Position numbers and translations under genes: made by a program
Shown here: in pieces, positions 38,345-46,971 of the stretch
Layout of the letters: each line of letters opens with the position of its first letter
Numbering within the stretch: the stretch's first letter is position 1
The notes under the pieces: generated by a model
Seen by the model: the letters and a program-made list of their open reading frames with translations, nothing else
What the model was told of the DNA's origin: nothing
Database searches by the model: none
Assembly (NCBI RefSeq): GCF_000421465.1
Contig: NZ_ATXB01000001.1
Location: 1,364,001 to 1,428,000 of the forward strand
Direction: 5' to 3'
From: Methylohalobius crimeensis 10Ki
GTDB lineage: Bacteria > Pseudomonadota > Gammaproteobacteria > Methylococcales > Methylothermaceae
DNA length: 64,000 nt

Positions 38345-38419
38345 GTATGTGGAGAGGGTGCGGGAAAGTGGGTTAGTTGTATGATATTTAATGGGTTTTT
38401 TGGGTTGTCCAAAATATGG

Positions 38420-39601
38420 TCAAGCGGGGATGAAACGCTCGAGCAGGGTATCGAGGAAGTTCCATCCCCGGGAGCTGCAGGTGATGCGTTCCCCGGCTCG
38501 CTTCAACAGTCCGTCGACTAGCAAGGGCTCCAGGGAGGGGGCGATTTGCGCGAAGTCCATGCCGGTTCTTCGCTCGAATTGGGAGGGAGTGAATCCTTCC
38601 TTGAGGCGCAGCGTATTCATCAGAAATTCCAGGGGCTTGTCCGATTCCCGGATGATCGATCGCCCGCCGATCCGAGCCGGCGAGGCGGCTTTTTCCCGAT
38701 AATGGTCCGGATGCCGGATTTTCCAGATGCGGTGGATCGCGTTTCGCTCCGGGTCGGTCAATTTGGCGTGCGCACCGGCACCGATGCCCAGATAGTCGCC
38801 GAAGCGCCAGTAGTTCAGGTTGTGTCGGCACTGGAATCCGTCCCGGGCATAGGCGGAAATTTCATAGCGCTTGAATCCGCCCGCCGCCAGTTTTTCCTGG
38901 CAGGCGTTTTGGAGCGTCCAAATGTGTTCGTCTTGCGGCAGACGGGGCGGGTACTTGGCGAATAGGGTGTGGGGTTCCAGGGTCAGTTGATAATAGGAAA
39001 TATGGGCGGGGTTTTGGGCGATGGCGGTGTCGATATCGCTCAAGGCGTCGTTCAGGCTTTGTCCGGGAAGGCCGAACATGAGATCCAAGTTAAAGTTGTC
39101 GAACCCCGCCGATCGGGCCGTGTCGATCGCCTCGAGCGCTTCCCGGGCGGTGTGAATGCGGCCGAGCGCGGTCAATTTACCATCCTGAAACGATTGCACC
39201 CCCAGGGACAGGCGGTTGATGCCTGAAGCGCGAAATGCTCGGAATTTAGCGCTTTCCACGGTTCCGGGGTTGGCCTCCAGGGTGATTTCGATCGGTTTGT
39301 CCCAGGGAACGAGACCTTGGACGCCTTCCAGCATGCGCGCCAGACTGTCCGGTGAGAACAAGCTGGGAGTCCCGCCGCCCAGGAAAATGCTATGGAGTCT
39401 TCGGTCTTTTACCCAGGCCAGATCTTGACGGAGATCGGCCAGGAGGGCGTCCACGTAGGCTTTCTCGGGTAGACCGTCTCGCAGGGCGTGGGAGTTGAAA
39501 TCGCAGTAGGGGCATTTGCGCACGCACCAGGGCAGATGAATGTACAGTCCGAGAGGAGGTCGAATCAACGGGGTGTGTGTCTTATCCTGTCTCTGGGTCA
39601 T
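38420..39601 (-). CDS. hemW: Radical SAM heme chaperone HemW
   Basis: A 393-residue radical SAM protein of the HemN-like family. The N-terminal LGLYIHLPWCVRKCPYCDFNSH supplies the CxxxCxxC cluster motif, followed by FLGGGTPSL (SAM binding), EANPGTVE and NRLSLGVQSF, with a C-terminal HemW domain. The length and the NSH following the cysteines fit HemW rather than the coproporphyrinogen oxidase HemN. HemW binds heme and is implicated in delivering it to respiratory enzymes. The first 20 bases overlap the coaE 3' end, so translational coupling is likely. Confidence 0.94.
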   Translation of the reverse strand: MTQRQDKTHTPLIRPPLGLYIHLPWCVRKCPYCDFNSHALRDGLPEKAYVDALLADLRQDLAWVKDRRLHSIFLGGGTPSLFSPDSLARMLEGVQGLVPWDKPIEITLEANPGTVESAKFRAFRASGINRLSLGVQSFQDGKLTALGRIHTAREALEAIDTARSAGFDNFNLDLMFGLPGQSLNDALSDIDTAIAQNPAHISYYQLTLEPHTLFAKYPPRLPQDEHIWTLQNACQEKLAAGGFKRYEISAYARDGFQCRHNLNYWRFGDYLGIGAGAHAKLTDPERNAIHRIWKIRHPDHYREKAASPARIGGRSIIRESDKPLEFLMNTLRLKEGFTPSQFERRTGMDFAQIAPSLEPLLVDGLLKRAGERITCSSRGWNFLDTLLERFIPA

Positions 39602-40190
39602 GACTCAGCTGTAAATAGAAGCGGTGAAGTTCGTCCACCTGCCGCTCCAATTGACCAAGATCTCCGTCGTTGACGATCACATCGTCGGCGGCCTGAAGGC
39701 GCTCCCGGCGGGTAGCCTGGCTGGCGAGGATGCGGCGGATCATGTTATCGGACAAACCGTCCCGATGTTGGACCCGTTCGATTTGGATTTGCTCCGGGCA
39801 ATCCACCACCAGTACCCGATCGACCCGGTGTAACGCGTCGGTCTCCACCAGGAGGGGAACGGCGAGGATGCAATAGGGCGATCGGCATAGATCGGCCTGC
39901 CGGTTCATCTCGGTGAAAACGCGGGGATGAAGAATGGCTTCCAGGTTTTTTTTCGCTTCGGGGTCCCGGAAAACCCGGCGGCGCAACTCGGTCCGGTTCA
40001 ATCGGCCGTCGTCTTGAAGAATTTTCGGGCCGAAGGCTTGGACGATAGCGGCCAGAGCCGGTTGGCCGGGAGCCACCAATTCCCGGGCGATTCGGTCGGT
40101 ATCGATGACATCGATGCGGCGTTGCTCGAATAGCCGGGCGACCGTGCTCTTGCCGCTGCCGATACCGCCGGTGAGGCCGATCTTCAACAT
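39582..40190 (-). CDS. coaE: Dephospho-CoA kinase
   Basis: The last step of coenzyme A synthesis. The 202 residues have the P-loop GLTGGIGSGKSTVARLF at the N-terminus, DTDRIARELV, the CoA-domain LHPRVFTEM and the lid segment QHRDGLSDNMIRRILASQ. The ATG at 40190 begins exactly at the conserved MLKIGLTGG. It sits between pilD (32 bases upstream) and hemW (20-base overlap), the arrangement found in many gammaproteobacteria, where coaE follows the pilus genes. Confidence 0.97.
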   Translation of the reverse strand: MLKIGLTGGIGSGKSTVARLFEQRRIDVIDTDRIARELVAPGQPALAAIVQAFGPKILQDDGRLNRTELRRRVFRDPEAKKNLEAILHPRVFTEMNRQADLCRSPYCILAVPLLVETDALHRVDRVLVVDCPEQIQIERVQHRDGLSDNMIRRILASQATRRERLQAADDVIVNDGDLGQLERQVDELHRFYLQLSHDPETG

Positions 40191-40222
40191 TCGGGGATTC
40201 TGCTACGCAGCTCTTTGAATCA

Positions 40223-41098
40223 TCAACCGATGCCGCTCAGCTGGAAATAAAGCCGGTTCAAATCCTTTCCCCAAAGCAATGCGATCCAGGCGGCGATCGC
40301 CAGATAGGGACCGAAAGGCATGGGAATATTCTTGTCCCGCCCCAGAATGAAGGTCAAACCCACACCGATGACCGCTCCCGCCAAGGAGGAAAGCAGAATC
40401 ATCAGCGGCAACATTTGCCATCCCAGCCAAGCGCCTGCGGCTGCCAGCAATTTGAAATCTCCGTATCCCATGCCTTCCTTGCCGGTCACCAGCCGGAACA
40501 GCTGATAGACGCTCCAGAGCAGACCGTAGCCGGCCGCCGCGCCCATGATCGCCGTAGGAGGGTCGGTAAATATCTCGAACAGACTCAGAACCAACCCCAG
40601 CCAGAGCAAGGGTAAGGTGAGATTGTCGGGGAGGAGTTGATGATCGAAATCGATAAAGGTGAGGGCGATCAGCCCCCAGGTGAACACCAGTCCCCATAAG
40701 GTCTGGATATCGGCACCGAATCGCCAAGCCACGCCGAAGGACATGACCGCCGTCAAACCCTCGATGAGCGGATAGCGAGGAGAGATTCGGGTGCCGCAGA
40801 CGCTGCAACGCCTCCTCAGAAACAAATAACTGAGAATGGGAATATTTTCCCAAGGACGGATTTTGTGACCGCATCGGGGACAGGTGGAAGGTGGATAGAC
40901 CAGATCGAATCGTTCGCCGTCCGCCTCGTCGATCGGTTGGTCCAGGAATTCCAGGCATTCACGCCGCCAGTCCCTTTCCAGCATTTTGGGGAGACGCAAA
41001 ATGACCACATTGAGGAAACTGCCCACCAACAATCCGGTTACGCCAATTAGGATGAAAAAAAGAACCGGGTTTTGTTGGAGCGCTTCCAGAAGTGACAT
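40223..41098 (-). CDS. pilD: Type IV prepilin peptidase / N-methyltransferase
   Basis: A 291-residue inner-membrane aspartic protease that removes the leader of type IV prepilins and type II secretion pseudopilins and methylates the new N-terminus. It has a first helix, then a cytoplasmic loop with the zinc-type CPRCGHKI...CSVCGTRIS tetracysteine motif (about 73-104) and the GSFLNVVILRLP signature. The catalytic aspartates are in IDFDHQLLPD and the GMGYGDFKLLAAAGAWLG motif. There are about eight membrane segments. Its ATG shares one base with the pilC stop. Confidence 0.97.
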   Translation of the reverse strand: MSLLEALQQNPVLFFILIGVTGLLVGSFLNVVILRLPKMLERDWRRECLEFLDQPIDEADGERFDLVYPPSTCPRCGHKIRPWENIPILSYLFLRRRCSVCGTRISPRYPLIEGLTAVMSFGVAWRFGADIQTLWGLVFTWGLIALTFIDFDHQLLPDNLTLPLLWLGLVLSLFEIFTDPPTAIMGAAAGYGLLWSVYQLFRLVTGKEGMGYGDFKLLAAAGAWLGWQMLPLMILLSSLAGAVIGVGLTFILGRDKNIPMPFGPYLAIAAWIALLWGKDLNRLYFQLSGIG

Positions 41099-42327
41099 CA
41101 GACGACTGCCCCGAGCTTGAATATAGGTAGATACATGGCGACCACCAGTCCCCCCACCACGATGCCGAGAAAAGCCATAATCATGGGTTCCATCAAGCTG
41201 CTGAGGGCGTCGACGGCGTTATCCACTTCTTCCTCGTAGAAGTCGGCGACCTTGGCCAACATGCTGTCGATGGAGCCCGATTCTTCGCCGATGGCGACCA
41301 TTTGGACCACCATGTGGGGAAATAAGCCGGTTTGACGCATGGTTTGTTGGAGTTGTTGGCCGGTGGCGACCGATTCGCGCATTTCCAGGATGGCGTCGGA
41401 ATAGACCGCATTTCCGGAAGCCCCGGCGACCGATTCCAGCGCTTCCACCAAGGGGACCCCCGCCGCGGACATGGTGGATAGGGTCCGGGAAAAGCGGGCA
41501 ATGGCGGATTTATGCAAAATCTGAGGGCCGACGATGGGGATTTTCAAAAATAGGCGGTCGAGAAGACGGTTGAATTTTTTGGAGCGTTTTTTGAAATAAA
41601 AGAACAGGTAAATGGCGATGCCGATGGCGCCGAATAAATAATACCAGTTTGCCTGCATGAAGCGGGACAAATTGATGACCAATTGAGTGAAAGCGGGCAG
41701 ATCCGCGCCGAAGCCTTTGAACAATTCCTCGAATTGCGGAACCACGAAGATCAACAGAATGGATGTGACGATACAGGCGACCACGATCACCGCGGCCGGA
41801 TAGGTCAACGCTTTTTTGACCTTGGCCTTGAGGGATTCGGTTTTTTCCTTGTAGGTGGCGATTTTGTCCAGCAAGGTTTCCAGCACTCCCGCCTGTTCCC
41901 CGGCTTCCACCAGGTTGCAGAATAATTCGTCGAAGTAGAGCGGGTGCTTGCGCAACGCTTCGGTCAAGGTGTTGCCGCTTTCGATGTCATCCTTGATGGT
42001 CAGGATGAGCTTCTGCATGCCGGGATTCTCATGGCCGCGGCCGACGATGTCGAATGCTTGTACCAGCGGCACCCCGGCCCCCATCATGGTGGCCAATTGC
42101 CGGCTGAAAACGGCAATGTCCTTGGTGGTGATTTTCTTGGTGCGACCGCCGAGGAGAGACTTGGGTTTTTTCTTGACCTTGATCGGTTTGATGCCTTGTT
42201 GACGCAATTGGGCTTTGACCAGGACCTCGGTGCGTCCCGACTGTTCGCCTTTGACCCGTTTGCCGCTTTTGTCGATGCCTTCCCAAGTAAACAGAATGGG
42301 TTCTTTTTTTCCCGCTGTGGCTGCCAT
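41098..42327 (-). CDS. pilC: Type IV pilus inner-membrane platform protein
   Basis: The 409-residue GspF/PilC platform protein, on which the pilus ATPases act. It has two repeated GspF cytoplasmic domains (about 70-195 and 275-400; first with FSRQLATMMGAGVPLVQAFD, second with FSRTLSTMSAAGVPLVEALE) and three membrane helices (about 175-200, 222-245 and 380-405). The length is typical. The ATG at 42327 lies 5 bases after the pilB stop. The pilin gene itself is not in this window. Confidence 0.97.
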   Translation of the reverse strand: MAATAGKKEPILFTWEGIDKSGKRVKGEQSGRTEVLVKAQLRQQGIKPIKVKKKPKSLLGGRTKKITTKDIAVFSRQLATMMGAGVPLVQAFDIVGRGHENPGMQKLILTIKDDIESGNTLTEALRKHPLYFDELFCNLVEAGEQAGVLETLLDKIATYKEKTESLKAKVKKALTYPAAVIVVACIVTSILLIFVVPQFEELFKGFGADLPAFTQLVINLSRFMQANWYYLFGAIGIAIYLFFYFKKRSKKFNRLLDRLFLKIPIVGPQILHKSAIARFSRTLSTMSAAGVPLVEALESVAGASGNAVYSDAILEMRESVATGQQLQQTMRQTGLFPHMVVQMVAIGEESGSIDSMLAKVADFYEEEVDNAVDALSSLMEPMIMAFLGIVVGGLVVAMYLPIFKLGAVV

Positions 42328-42332
42328 AGTCT

Positions 42333-44054
42333 TTAATCCCGTGTGACTCGATCGATTTCTTCAATGCTGGTGATGCCTTCCCGGACCTTGTTCAGGCCGG
42401 ATTCCCTGAGGTCGTTGATGCCTTCTTTTCGGGCCTGTTCGGCAATCTGCATGGCATTGCCGTTTTCCAGAATGATGCGATTGATGGATTCGGTGACCGG
42501 CATGACCTGGTAGATGCCCACCCGTCCCTTGTAGCCCTTGGTGCAGTGTTCGCAGCCCTCGGGATCGGCGGTAAAGAGATTCAGTTGGTCCAGTTCGTCT
42601 TCCTTGAATCCCGACTTCAATAGCAATTCCGGAGGCAGTTCGGCCTCGCGTTTACAGTATTCGCACAGGCGTCGAGCCAGTCTTTGGGCCATGATCAAGA
42701 CCACCGAGGAGGCGATATTGAATGGTGGAATGCCCATCTGAGCCAGGCGGTTCAAGGTTTGGGGCGCGTCGTTGGTATGCAGGGTGGAAAGCACCATGTG
42801 GCCGGTCTGGGCGGCCTTGACGGCGATTTCGGCGGTTTCCAGGTCGCGGATTTCCCCCACCATGATGATGTCCGGGTCCTGCCTCAGAAAGGCCCTCAGC
42901 GCGCTGGCGAAGGTCAAGCCGGCTTTGGGGCGGACGTTCACCTGGTTGATGCCCGGAACGGTGATTTCTACCGGGTCCTCGGCGGTGGAAATGTTTTTGT
43001 CCGAGGTGTTGAGAAGATTCAGTCCGGTGTAGAGAGTCACCGTTTTACCGCTGCCGGTGGGGCCGGTCACCAAAATCATGCCGTAGGGCTTGTGGATGGC
43101 GTTTAAAAACAATTCCTGTTGATCGGGTTCGAATCCCAGTTTGTCGATGCCGATCTGGGCGCTGGTGGGATCGAGCAGACGCATGACAACCTTTTCCCCG
43201 AACAAGGTCGGGCAGGTGCTGACGCGGAAATCGATGGCCTTGTTGCGCGACAGCATCATTTTGATCCGACCGTCCTGGGGTACCCGCCGCTCGGCGATGT
43301 CCATACGCGACATCACCTTGATTCGGGAGATCACCCGGGTGGCCAGGCTGGTAGGCGGGCTGGTGATCTCGTGCAACATGCCGTCGCTGCGGAAGCGGAT
43401 GCGGAAGTTTTTTTCATACGGCTCGAAGTGAATGTCGGAGGCGCCTTTCTTGATCGAGTCGAGCAGAATCTTGTTGACGAAACGAACGATGGGGGCGTCT
43501 TCCACCTCCGATTCGGTCACCGCCGACCCTTGATCGTCCTCGGACGTGTCGATCTGGAGGTTTTCCAGATTTTCGTCCAACAGTTCCTGCATGCTGCTGT
43601 CGGCCGCTTCCAGCAAAAAATCGATGGCTTTGGCGAGCTTGCTTTCTTCCACCAAAATGGTTTCGGTGGCTAGCCCCGTATGAAATTTGATTTCATCCAG
43701 GGCTTGTAGATTGGTGGGATCGGAAACCGCGATATACAGCCGTCCGCCGCGTTGATACAAAGGCAGGATATGGTGCTTTTGTATCAGTTTGTCGCTGACG
43801 CGCTTGGTGGGCAGAAGCTCCATGTCCATCGCGTCGAGGTCGAACAGAGGCACCCCCAACTGATGGGAAGCGGTGGCGGCGATGGCAAGATTATCGAGAA
43901 TCTTGTTGGTGACCAGGTAGGGCACCAATGGGATTTTTTGGTTGTAGGCTTCTTCTTGATACCTGGTCGCGTCCGGTTCGGATAGCAAACCGGAATCGAC
44001 CAGGCAGCGGGCCAGGCCGTTGAGCTTGGAAAAGGATGCCGTGGAAGTCACCAT
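42333..44054 (-). CDS. pilB: Type IV pilus assembly ATPase
   Basis: A hexameric cytoplasmic ATPase powering pilus extension. The protein is 573 residues from the chosen start: an N-terminal MshEN/GspE-N domain (about 10-150), then the ATPase core with Walker A GPTGSGKTVTLYTG, the Asp box, Walker B DIIMVGEIRDLETAEIA, the His box MVLSTLHTND, and the zinc-binding CEYC...CEHC motif near the C-terminus. The frame is open to 44135. I prefer ATG 44054 (MVTSTASFSKLNGLARCLV) because family N-termini begin there and a good promoter match lies between the two starts. The ribosome-binding site is weak, so the start is moderately certain. Confidence 0.95.
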   Translation of the reverse strand: MVTSTASFSKLNGLARCLVDSGLLSEPDATRYQEEAYNQKIPLVPYLVTNKILDNLAIAATASHQLGVPLFDLDAMDMELLPTKRVSDKLIQKHHILPLYQRGGRLYIAVSDPTNLQALDEIKFHTGLATETILVEESKLAKAIDFLLEAADSSMQELLDENLENLQIDTSEDDQGSAVTESEVEDAPIVRFVNKILLDSIKKGASDIHFEPYEKNFRIRFRSDGMLHEITSPPTSLATRVISRIKVMSRMDIAERRVPQDGRIKMMLSRNKAIDFRVSTCPTLFGEKVVMRLLDPTSAQIGIDKLGFEPDQQELFLNAIHKPYGMILVTGPTGSGKTVTLYTGLNLLNTSDKNISTAEDPVEITVPGINQVNVRPKAGLTFASALRAFLRQDPDIIMVGEIRDLETAEIAVKAAQTGHMVLSTLHTNDAPQTLNRLAQMGIPPFNIASSVVLIMAQRLARRLCEYCKREAELPPELLLKSGFKEDELDQLNLFTADPEGCEHCTKGYKGRVGIYQVMPVTESINRIILENGNAMQIAEQARKEGINDLRESGLNKVREGITSIEEIDRVTRD

Positions 44055-44106
44055 GGGGCTTTTGTGTTCTATCCGCGATTGTGTCAGGATTTGTCCTCTA
44101 TCCTTA

Positions 44107-44134
44107 AATATAGTTGATGACATGGGTTTGTCCA
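44107..44134 (-). promoter_or_regulatory. Candidate sigma-70 promoter for pilBCD
   Basis: On the minus strand TGGACA (44129-44134), a 16-base spacer and TATATT (44107-44112) each differ from consensus at one position. Transcription would begin about 45 bases before the preferred pilB ATG and inside the longer reading frame, which supports the shorter PilB. Confidence 0.5.
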
Positions 44135-44162
44135 TCGATCTGCCTGCAGGAAATCAAGGCGT

Positions 44163-45431
44163 ATGACCATCCTTTCTGAGCGTTCCTGGTTGCGCTCGAT
44201 CATCAACCGTCGGATGACGGTGGCGTTTGCCATGGGTTTTTACAGCGGTCTGCCCTTGCTTCTGACCGGATCGGTTTTGCAGGCGTGGATGCGGGGAGCG
44301 GGGGTGGATTTGACCACCATCGGCTTGTTTGCCTTGGTCGGACTTCCCTATACCGGCAAATTTCTCTGGGCGCCGCTGTTCGACCGTTTTGTCCCGCCGG
44401 GCGGCCGCCGCCGGGGATGGCTGTTGTGGATTCAATTGATGCTGGCCTTGGCGATCGTCGGCTTGGGATTTACCCATCCCGAGAAAAATCCTTTTGGGGT
44501 GGCGCTGGTGGCATTGATAGTGACTTTTTTGTCCGCCAGTCAAGATACCCTGATCGACGCCTATCGGCGCGAATCCTTGAGCGATAGAGAGCAAGGGCTG
44601 GGGGCTTCCTTGTATGTCAACGGTTACCGCCTGGGCATGCTTCTGACTTCAGGAGGCGGGTTGATTTTGGCCGACTTTCTCGGGTTCCAGAAGGTCTACG
44701 GAATCTGCGGAATAATGATGGCGACGGCGGTTTTGGTGACTTTTTGGGCTCAAGAACCCAAGGTGGAGGACGGGACGCCGGTTTCCTTGACCGGGGCGGT
44801 GGTCGAACCCTTTCTGGAATTTTTCCGGCGCCGGGATGCCGTGTCGATTCTATTGTTCGTATTTCTTTACAAGCTCGGCGACACCATGGCCAGTCACATG
44901 ACCATGCCGTTCTATCTGGATCTGGGCTTCAGCAAGACGGAAATCGGGACGGTGGTCAAACTGTTCGGGTTTTGGGCTACCGTGATCGGCGGTTTGTTGG
45001 GAGGCGCATTGATTCTGCGTTTGGGAATCTATCCCGCGTTGTGGTTGTTCGGTATTCTTCAAGCGGTTTCCACGGCCGGGTTCGCCTTGCTGGCCTATCT
45101 CGGGCCGAATCTATTGGGACTCACCGGTGTCATCAGCTTCGAGAATTTGTCGGGGGGAATGGGGACGGCGGCATTCGTCGCGTTCATGGCGAGCCAGACC
45201 GACAAACGTTTCACCGCGACCCAATATGCCTTGCTTTCCAGCTTGATGGGGATCCCGCGGGTGATCGTGGCGGCGCCCACCGGATGGCTGGCGCAGCAAT
45301 TGGGTTGGATCGAGTTTTTCGTGGGCTGCGCCGTGGTGGCCATGCCCGGGTTGCTGCTGCTGCTGCGAATGCGGCGTTGGTTGGAAGACCCCTTGCCCGC
45401 GGTCGGGCAAGGGGCGGTCGGCTTGGATTAG
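44163..45431 (+). CDS. AmpG-like major facilitator (muropeptide) permease
   Basis: A 422-residue, 12-helix MFS transporter resembling AmpG, which imports anhydromuropeptides for peptidoglycan recycling. Family-like stretches are FAMGFYSGLPLLLTGSVLQAWMRGAGVDLTTIGLF at the N-terminus, PYTGKFLWAPLFDR, and SASQDTLIDAYRRE. The C-terminal half is also AmpG-like (GTAAFVAFMASQTDKRFTATQYALLSSL). The AGGAAATCAAGG context precedes ATG 44163. A strong 11-bp hairpin lies in the last codons. The stop overlaps that of nhaD by 4 bases. The substrate is inferred from the family only. Confidence 0.88.
   Translation: MTILSERSWLRSIINRRMTVAFAMGFYSGLPLLLTGSVLQAWMRGAGVDLTTIGLFALVGLPYTGKFLWAPLFDRFVPPGGRRRGWLLWIQLMLALAIVGLGFTHPEKNPFGVALVALIVTFLSASQDTLIDAYRRESLSDREQGLGASLYVNGYRLGMLLTSGGGLILADFLGFQKVYGICGIMMATAVLVTFWAQEPKVEDGTPVSLTGAVVEPFLEFFRRRDAVSILLFVFLYKLGDTMASHMTMPFYLDLGFSKTEIGTVVKLFGFWATVIGGLLGGALILRLGIYPALWLFGILQAVSTAGFALLAYLGPNLLGLTGVISFENLSGGMGTAAFVAFMASQTDKRFTATQYALLSSLMGIPRVIVAAPTGWLAQQLGWIEFFVGCAVVAMPGLLLLLRMRRWLEDPLPAVGQGAVGLD
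45389..45414. other. Perfect 11-bp hairpin at the ampG-nhaD convergence
   Basis: CCCCTTGCCCG (45389-45399) and CGGGCAAGGGG (45404-45414) enclose the loop CGGT, within the last codons of the ampG-like gene and just before the nhaD stop. Neither strand shows a following T-run. It could still be a bidirectional RNA stem between the convergent transcripts. Confidence 0.55.
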
Positions 45432-46840
45432 GCGGCGTTCAGCCAGTAGTGGACCAGAACGCTGGCGAAGTAGCCGGCCATGATGGCGGGTGTCCAGCGC
45501 AGATGGGAGAAGAAGGTGTATTTGCCTTTGGAAATCCCCATCAAAGCCACGCCGGCGGCCGATCCGATCGACAGCATGGATCCCCCGACGCCGGCGGTCA
45601 AAGTAACCAGCAGCCATTGGTACAAATCCATGTCCGGCTCCATGCTCAGGACCGCGAACATCACTGGAATATTGTCGACGATGGCGGACAGGAAACCCAC
45701 CAGAATGTTGGCGAAGGTCGGGCCCAGATCGCCGTACATCCATTGCGCGGTGACGCTCATGTAACCGATGAAGCCGAGCCCCGCCACGCAGAAGATGACC
45801 CCGAAGAAGAATAAAAGGGTGTCCCATTCGGCTTCGCGGACCATATCGAAGATGTCGAAGCGCTTTTCATGGGGCAGGTCGTGTTCCTGGAATTTGATCC
45901 AGAAGCCGAAGATGGCCAAAACCCCCCATCCCAGCATCATGCCCATGAACGGCGGTAAATGCAGGAACTGCTTGAAGCTCACCGCGAATGTGATGGTCAG
46001 CGCGAACAGGCCGCAGATGGTGTAGGCGCCGATCTTCAGCGGGACCAGTCCCTCACCGCTTTGTTCGGGTTGCTCGTCGGGAATGGCGAAGGACATGACG
46101 GCGGCGGGAATCAGATAGTTGACGACCGAAGGAACGAACAGCGCCAGGAATTGGAAGAAGGTGGCTTTTTCCGCCTGCCAGACCATCAGGGTGGTGATGT
46201 CGCCGAACGGGCTGAAGGCGCCTCCGGCGTTGGCGGCCACCACCAGATTGATCAGTCCGAGAGCGACGAAACGGAGATTGTCTTTGCCCACCGCCAGGAC
46301 CACTGCGCCGATCAGCAGCGCCGAGGTTAGGTTGTCGGCTACCGAAGACAGGAAGAAGGTGATCACCCCCGTGATCCAAAACAGTTTCCGATAACCGAAG
46401 TTGCGGCTCAACAGCCAAGAACGCAAACGCTCGAAAACATTGCGATCCGCCATGGCGTTGATGTAGGTCATGGCCACCAGGAGGAACAACATCAATTCTC
46501 CGTATTCGGCCAGATTGTGGGCGATGGCGCCGTGAAGCTCTTCGGTTCCCACGCCCACGGTGCCGGCCATGTAAGCCACTTCGGCCCAGATGAGAATGGC
46601 GGCGATGATGACCGGTTTCGATTTTTTCAGCTCGATGAATTCTTCGGCCATTACCAGGATATAGGCGATGGCGAAGAGCAAGACGCAGTAGAGACCGCGC
46701 TCGGTCGTTACCAATCCCAACGCCTCCCATTCGGAGGCGGAGGCGATAGGCGCCAGCGCGAATAAAACAAGAAAAGTGAAAATGCTCCTAAACAAGAGAC
46801 CCCCTTTTAATTTGGTTGTTGTGGAATGATCGAATGACAA
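45428..46840 (-). CDS. nhaD: NhaD-type Na+/H+ antiporter
   Basis: A 470-residue inner-membrane antiporter of the ion transporter superfamily, exporting sodium (or lithium) in exchange for protons. It has an N-terminal hydrophobic leader-like segment, then 11-13 helices with ILVMAEEFIELKKSKPVIIAA, SSVADNLTSALLIGAVV, VVAANAGGAFSPFGDITTLMVW and SAIVDNIPVMFAVLSM. The two repeats of the D-N motif (ADNLTSA and VDNIPVM) are the expected ion-path residues. The family is common in halotolerant and alkaliphilic bacteria, which agrees with the trehalose-synthesis genes in this window. It converges with the ampG-like gene with a 4-base overlap. The 131 bases between it and ctpA hold only a weak CCGGGC/GCCCGG dyad. 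Confidence 0.93.
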   Translation of the reverse strand: MSFDHSTTTKLKGGLLFRSIFTFLVLFALAPIASASEWEALGLVTTERGLYCVLLFAIAYILVMAEEFIELKKSKPVIIAAILIWAEVAYMAGTVGVGTEELHGAIAHNLAEYGELMLFLLVAMTYINAMADRNVFERLRSWLLSRNFGYRKLFWITGVITFFLSSVADNLTSALLIGAVVLAVGKDNLRFVALGLINLVVAANAGGAFSPFGDITTLMVWQAEKATFFQFLALFVPSVVNYLIPAAVMSFAIPDEQPEQSGEGLVPLKIGAYTICGLFALTITFAVSFKQFLHLPPFMGMMLGWGVLAIFGFWIKFQEHDLPHEKRFDIFDMVREAEWDTLLFFFGVIFCVAGLGFIGYMSVTAQWMYGDLGPTFANILVGFLSAIVDNIPVMFAVLSMEPDMDLYQWLLVTLTAGVGGSMLSIGSAAGVALMGISKGKYTFFSHLRWTPAIMAGYFASVLVHYWLNAA

Positions 46841-46971
46841 TCAAGCCCTATATGATAGGCAATTTTTGTGGACCGAAGAGGAAAAATTAGTAGGTTCCGT
46901 CCATCTTTTTCTGCATGCCAGCCGGGCCGCATCCAGCAGCCCGGTATGGTTTCCTCCTCCTTTACACAGGC

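Noticed and set aside
38262-38419. A replication origin suggested by the DnaA box
   Set aside because: Only one consensus box is present, without an AT-rich unwinding region, further boxes, or dnaA/dnaN/gidA neighbours.
46921-46945. CCGGGC/GCCCGG dyad between ctpA and nhaD as a terminator
   Set aside because: The stem is only 6 bp, the loop is 11 bases and there is no T-run on either strand.
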